Assembly: GCA_004558975.1 (NCBI GenBank)
Contig: SFZB01000049.1
Coordinates: forward strand, 1-7,705
Reading direction: 5' to 3'
Length of the DNA: 7,705 nt
Origin: a bacterium
GTDB taxonomy: Bacteria; Bacillota; Clostridia; Oscillospirales; CAG-272
The translations under genes and the position numbers were made by a program. The notes beneath the pieces are model-generated. The model did no database searches, was not told the DNA's origin, and saw only the letters and a list, made by a program, of their open reading frames with translations. This document shows positions 5,257 through 7,705 of the stretch, piece by piece. How positions within the stretch are numbered: the first letter of the stretch is position 1; the number at the start of each line of letters is the position of its first letter.

Positions 5257-5553
5257 ATGCCCTATTTCAATTATCACGCGACGGCACAGCACCTGCTCCG
5301 CGCGGGCAAACTGCGCGATCTGCGGGTCGTCGAGCGCTACCACGGCATTTCCCCCGCACTCCTGCTTTATTTCGACGACGCCGCCCACCCCGTCATGCCG
5401 ATCCGCGAGCATCGGTTCGATGAATATTTCTCCCTGATTGCCTCGCTCTACCCGCCGGACGCGGCGCAGGAAACGCGGAAGCCGCCTGCTCCGCCGACGG
5501 CAAAAGAGTCACTGCGGGAGCCGCGCCGCCGTACAGACCCCACCAACCGGTGA
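5257..5553 (+). CDS. Small protein of unknown function
   Basis: The 98-residue protein starts at ATG 5257 after a good AAAGGAAAGGG ribosome binding site. Residues 1-65 look like a compact folded domain: it opens MPYFNYHATAQHLL, with ERYHGISPALLLYFD at 26-40 and HPVMPIREHRFDEYFSLI at 44-61, rich in His, Tyr and Arg. Residues 67-98 are a Pro-, Arg- and Lys-rich tail of low complexity, probably disordered. There is no signal peptide or membrane helix. Short Firmicutes proteins of similar look exist; from memory, unverified, some carry the label 'thermostable hemolysin', which I would not transfer as a function. It stands alone between the udk hairpin and the marR promoter, and no clear promoter of its own was found. 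The coding call is fairly sure because of the site and the domain-like composition. Confidence 0.75.
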   Translation: MPYFNYHATAQHLLRAGKLRDLRVVERYHGISPALLLYFDDAAHPVMPIREHRFDEYFSLIASLYPPDAAQETRKPPAPPTAKESLREPRRRTDPTNR

Positions 5554-5642
5554 TGTCGCCCCGCAGTCACGTTTTGCCCCCTATCGCGCCACAGACAAAG
5601 GACAAGTAACGCGCGACCCCGCGCGGAACATTCTTTTTCCTC

Positions 5643-5671
5643 TTGACAAACGGCACACTTTATTGTACAAT
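5643..5671 (+). promoter_or_regulatory. Sigma-A promoter of the marR-permease operon
   Basis: TTGACA (5643-5648, perfect) and TACAAT (5666-5671, one mismatch) are separated by exactly 17 bases. Transcription should begin near 5678, inside the palindromic half-sites at 5673-5692, about 35 bases before the marR ATG. Confidence 0.9.
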
Positions 5672-5672
5672 T

Positions 5673-5692
5673 TTAGATGTTCTAATTTTAGA
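5673..5692 (+). promoter_or_regulatory. Probable MarR operator: three alternating half-sites
   Basis: TTAGA-TGT-TCTAA-TT-TTAGA: two overlapping inverted repeats share the central half-site. They start two bases after the -10 box and cover the expected start point. MarR proteins bind such short AT-rich dyads as dimers, and a site here would block transcription of marR itself. The pattern is seen directly; binding is inferred. Confidence 0.65.
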
Positions 5693-5712
5693 CTATTTAC
5701 AAGGAGTCCGTT

Positions 5713-6165
5713 ATGACGACCGCCATTCGTCTGATTGCCCTCGGGAGAAAGATTTCCAATCTGTATGCCGACCTATCGGCACCGCTCCTGCGGGAATACG
5801 GCATGAACCGAACCTGTTTTGACGTGCTGATGTTCTGCGCCAACCAGCCCGAGCATAACACGGCGCGCGACCTCTGCGAAATGCGGGGGCTCAAGAGCGG
5901 GATTGCCTCCGTCGCCGTCGAGGCGCTGATTGCAGGCGGGTATCTGACCCGCACGCCGGACGCCGCCGACCGACGCAAGCACCGCCTCGTCCCGACCGGG
6001 AAAGCGGCAGATCCGATTCGGGCAGGACGGGAGATGCAGGCGACATTCACCGACGCCCTCCGCACGGGGATCACCCAGGAGGAGCTGCACGCGCTCGAGC
6101 GCCTGACCGATACGCTGGAAGAGAATCTCACGCGCATGGGCAGAGGGGAGACGGTCTCATGCTGA
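5713..6165 (+). CDS. MarR-family transcriptional regulator
   Basis: MarR-family proteins are dimeric winged-helix DNA-binding proteins that usually repress their own operon and release DNA on binding a small molecule or on oxidation. The 150 residues fit the family. The winged helix-turn-helix covers about 36-98: recognition-helix region DLCEMRGLKSGIASVAVEAL (53-72), then a wing with LTRTPDAADRRKHRLVPTGK (78-97) carrying the conserved D-x-R-R type motif (D86, R87, R88). N- and C-terminal helices (5-30, 105-142) would form the dimer interface. Four cysteines (35, 42, 55, 150) leave a redox-sensing role possible but unproven. ATG 5713 follows AAGGAG by six bases. It overlaps the permease gene by seven bases, so the permease is its probable target. 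The ligand is unknown. Confidence 0.9.
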   Translation: MTTAIRLIALGRKISNLYADLSAPLLREYGMNRTCFDVLMFCANQPEHNTARDLCEMRGLKSGIASVAVEALIAGGYLTRTPDAADRRKHRLVPTGKAADPIRAGREMQATFTDALRTGITQEELHALERLTDTLEENLTRMGRGETVSC

Positions 6166-6926
6166 AGATTCTGATTTGTATTCTGGCGGGGCTCGGCGCC
6201 GGGTTCGGCACGGGGTTTGCCGGCATGAGCGCCGCCGCGGTCATCAGCCCGATGTTGATTGCCTTCCTCGACATGGATCCTTACATGGCGGTCGGTATCG
6301 CGCTTGCCAGCGACGTCCTCGCGAGCGCCGTCTCCGCCGTCACCTACGGTCGGAACAAAAACCTGGACGTCAGGAACGGGCTTGTCATGATGGCGGCGGT
6401 TCTCTGCTTTACCGCAGCCGGCAGTTTCGTCGCCAGTATCGTCCCCAAGACCACCATGGGCAATTTCTCGGTCATCATGACCCTGCTGCTCGGCATTAAA
6501 TTCATCGTGAAACCGGTCGTCGCGCCCAAACCGTGTCTGACCGACGCGACCACCGCGCAAAAGATCATTCGCTCCCTGCTCGGCGGGGCGCTCGTCGGCT
6601 TCATCTGCGGCTTTGTCGGCGCCGGCGGCGGCATGATGATGCTTCTCGTGCTGACGTCCCTGCTCGGGTACGAACTGAAAACGGCGGTCGGCACCAGCGT
6701 GTTTATTATGAGCGTCACGGCGCTCACCGGCGCCGTCAGCCACTTCGCCATCGGCGGACTGCCGGACATCACGGCGCTGATCGTCTGCGTCGTCAGCACG
6801 CTGGTCTTTGCGCAGGTCGCGGCGCTCTTCGCCAACCGGGCGCAGCCCAAGACCCTGAACCGCGTCACCGGCGCGGTGCTTGTGGTGCTCGGTACGGCGA
6901 TCCTGATCGTGAACTTCTGTAAGTGA
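6159..6926 (+). CDS. TauE/SafE (TSUP) family membrane permease
   Basis: TSUP proteins are membrane carriers; characterised members move sulfite, sulfoacetate or other sulfur-containing or organic anions. The 255-residue protein is almost entirely hydrophobic, with about seven or eight membrane segments. It shows the internal duplication typical of the family: glycine-rich ILAGLGAGFGTGFAGMSAAA (8-27) in the first half is echoed by GALVGFICGFVGAGGGMMM (143-161) in the second. The segment AVGTSVFIMSVTALTGAVSHF (176-196) is also typical of TauE/SafE. A charged cytoplasmic linker with KPCLTDATTAQK (124-135) joins the halves. ATG 6159 lies inside marR and follows GGGGAG; the seven-base overlap implies coupled translation. 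The substrate cannot be read from the sequence, and export under MarR control is an inference. Confidence 0.9.
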   Translation: MLKILICILAGLGAGFGTGFAGMSAAAVISPMLIAFLDMDPYMAVGIALASDVLASAVSAVTYGRNKNLDVRNGLVMMAAVLCFTAAGSFVASIVPKTTMGNFSVIMTLLLGIKFIVKPVVAPKPCLTDATTAQKIIRSLLGGALVGFICGFVGAGGGMMMLLVLTSLLGYELKTAVGTSVFIMSVTALTGAVSHFAIGGLPDITALIVCVVSTLVFAQVAALFANRAQPKTLNRVTGAVLVVLGTAILIVNFCK

Positions 6927-6937
6927 CCCCCGATACT

Positions 6938-6979
6938 GTGCGGAGTCGATGCCCCGGGAACCGGGCAGCACGCTTTTTT
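6938..6979 (+). terminator. Probable terminator of the marR-permease operon
   Basis: TGCC-CGG and CCG-GGCA (within 6950-6967) form a 7-bp stem with one bulged C and a GAA loop. GTGC (6938-6941) can add four pairs with GCAC (6968-6971) at its base, leaving a one-sided 8-base loop. CG and six T (6974-6979) follow. It starts 12 bases after the permease stop. Confidence 0.65.
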
Positions 6980-7019
6980 CGATCAGCAGTCAAGTATTTA
7001 GAAATGTGGAGGAACGGAT

Positions 7020-7574
7020 ATGTCTCAGGTAACCAAACGCGCGCTCGAGCAGTCGCTCAAAAATCTGCTCCTGAAAAAGCCGCTGAGCAAAATCACGGTG
7101 GCGGACATCGCCGACGACTGCGGCATCAACCGCATGACTTTCTATTACCACTTCAAAGATATTTACGATCTCGTGGAATGGTCGTGCCTTGAGGACGCAA
7201 AACGCGCGCTGGACGAGAAAAAGACGTATGACACATGGCAACAAGGTCTTTTACAGATTTTCGAGGCGGTGCAGGAAAACAAACCTTTCATTATGAACGT
7301 GTATCGCTGTGTCCACGCCGAACAGGTGGAAAAATACCTGCAACCGCTGGTGGACGGGCTGCTCCTCGGCGTCCTTGAGGAGGAGTCGCGCGGCATAACG
7401 ATCCGTGACGAGGATAAGCAGTTTATCGCCCAGGTGTATTCCTACATCTTCATCGGGCTGATGCTCGACTGGATCAAGGACAATATGCGCGAGGATCCCC
7501 GTCAGATCGTCGAGCGGCTCGCCCGGCTCATCAAGGGCTCCATGGCGGCGGCGGTCGCGAGGTTCCGTTACTGA
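7020..7574 (+). CDS. TetR/AcrR-family transcriptional regulator (DhaS-like)
   Basis: TetR-family proteins are dimeric DNA-binding regulators with a conserved N-terminal helix-turn-helix and a variable ligand domain. The 184-residue protein has the usual length. The DNA-binding domain is at about 6-52: ITVADIADDCGINRMTFYYHFKDIYDLVEW (25-54) is the canonical segment, with TFYYHF in the recognition helix. The C-terminal domain (about 60-184) has the pattern of the DhaS-like group, with a conserved-looking FIMNVYRCVHAEQVEKYL (90-107) and an amphipathic YSYIFIGLMLDWIKDNM (140-156). That group includes activators of dihydroxyacetone kinase genes but also many of unknown target. ATG 7020 follows GGAGG by seven bases. 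It lies between two terminators and no clear promoter or operator was seen in the 40 bases upstream. No target gene is visible in the window. Confidence 0.9.
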   Translation: MSQVTKRALEQSLKNLLLKKPLSKITVADIADDCGINRMTFYYHFKDIYDLVEWSCLEDAKRALDEKKTYDTWQQGLLQIFEAVQENKPFIMNVYRCVHAEQVEKYLQPLVDGLLLGVLEEESRGITIRDEDKQFIAQVYSYIFIGLMLDWIKDNMREDPRQIVERLARLIKGSMAAAVARFRY

Positions 7575-7618
7575 TTTTATCATTTCCGCGATTCTGAAGG
7601 GTTTTTTGACACTTCCGA

Positions 7619-7651
7619 CCCCGTGATAAGACTTTTATCACGGGGCTTTTT
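7619..7651 (+). terminator. Rho-independent terminator after the TetR gene
   Basis: CCCCGTGATAA (7619-7629) pairs perfectly with TTATCACGGGG (7635-7645) around a five-base loop, followed by C and five T (7647-7651). It lies 44 bases after the stop codon. Confidence 0.93.
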
Positions 7652-7658
7652 CTGTTGA

Positions 7659-7686
7659 TTGTCAATGCGGCGGAAGCGGCTATAAT
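7659..7686 (+). promoter_or_regulatory. Promoter reading out of the right edge
   Basis: TTGTCA (7659-7664, one mismatch) and TATAAT (7681-7686, perfect) are 16 bases apart. It comes directly after a strong terminator and points to a gene starting beyond 7705, of which nothing is visible. Confidence 0.65.
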
Positions 7687-7705
7687 AAAGACAGAAAAAC
7701 ACAGG

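Noticed and set aside
5697..6971. 424-codon open frame on the minus strand
   Set aside because: Antisense to marR and the permease. The product is a His/Asp/Arg-rich shadow with no domain and no start signal.
7606..7640. TTGACA at 7606-7611 as a promoter -35
   Set aside because: No acceptable -10 lies 16-18 bases downstream, and the region is occupied by the terminator stem.

Overview
The window is chromosomal sequence from a fairly GC-rich, endospore-forming Bacillota (Firmicutes). The evidence is a complete spoIIAA-spoIIAB-sigF operon, a CIRCE-controlled groESL operon, strong GGAGG-type ribosome binding sites and consensus sigma-A promoters. Clostridia or Negativicutes are likelier than Bacilli, but the sequence alone does not settle genus or family. 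No mobile elements, CRISPR arrays, tRNAs or rRNAs were seen.

Left part (1-2680, minus strand). Bases 1-87 hold the start of an unrecognised gene with its own consensus promoter at 162-190. Bases 191-462 have no convincing gene but carry several inverted repeats that share the arm AGCCCCGAAAA. The groES-groEL operon (2494 to 573) follows a sigma-A promoter and a perfect CIRCE operator, and ends in a long-stem terminator at 463-522.

Centre (2659-4266, minus strand). The spoIIA operon encodes SpoIIAA (anti-anti-sigma), SpoIIAB (anti-sigma kinase) and SigF, the switch for forespore-specific transcription. The genes are coupled: a 4-base GTGA overlap, then a 20-base gap. The likely promoter has near-consensus -35 and -10 hexamers 22 bp apart, with a Spo0A-box-like heptamer over the -35. 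This resembles the known Spo0A-activated spoIIG promoter of Bacillus subtilis rather than the sigma-H type known for spoIIA there. Next to it is a 17-bp AT-rich palindrome.

Right part (4368-7705, plus strand). Uridine kinase (udk) is divergent from spoIIA. It is followed by a strong hairpin whose T-tract lies on the opposite strand, then a 98-residue protein of unknown function. Next is an autoregulated-looking two-gene operon: a MarR-family repressor overlapping by 7 bases a TauE/SafE (TSUP) membrane permease, with three TTAGA/TCTAA half-sites just after the promoter. A TetR-family regulator with a DhaS-like look follows between two terminators. The window ends in a promoter reading into a gene beyond the right edge.

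Most of the content is ordinary core genome. The parts most worth checking are the spoIIA promoter architecture, the repeated-arm intergenic element at 134-445, the MarR operator cluster and the uncharacterised 98-residue protein.
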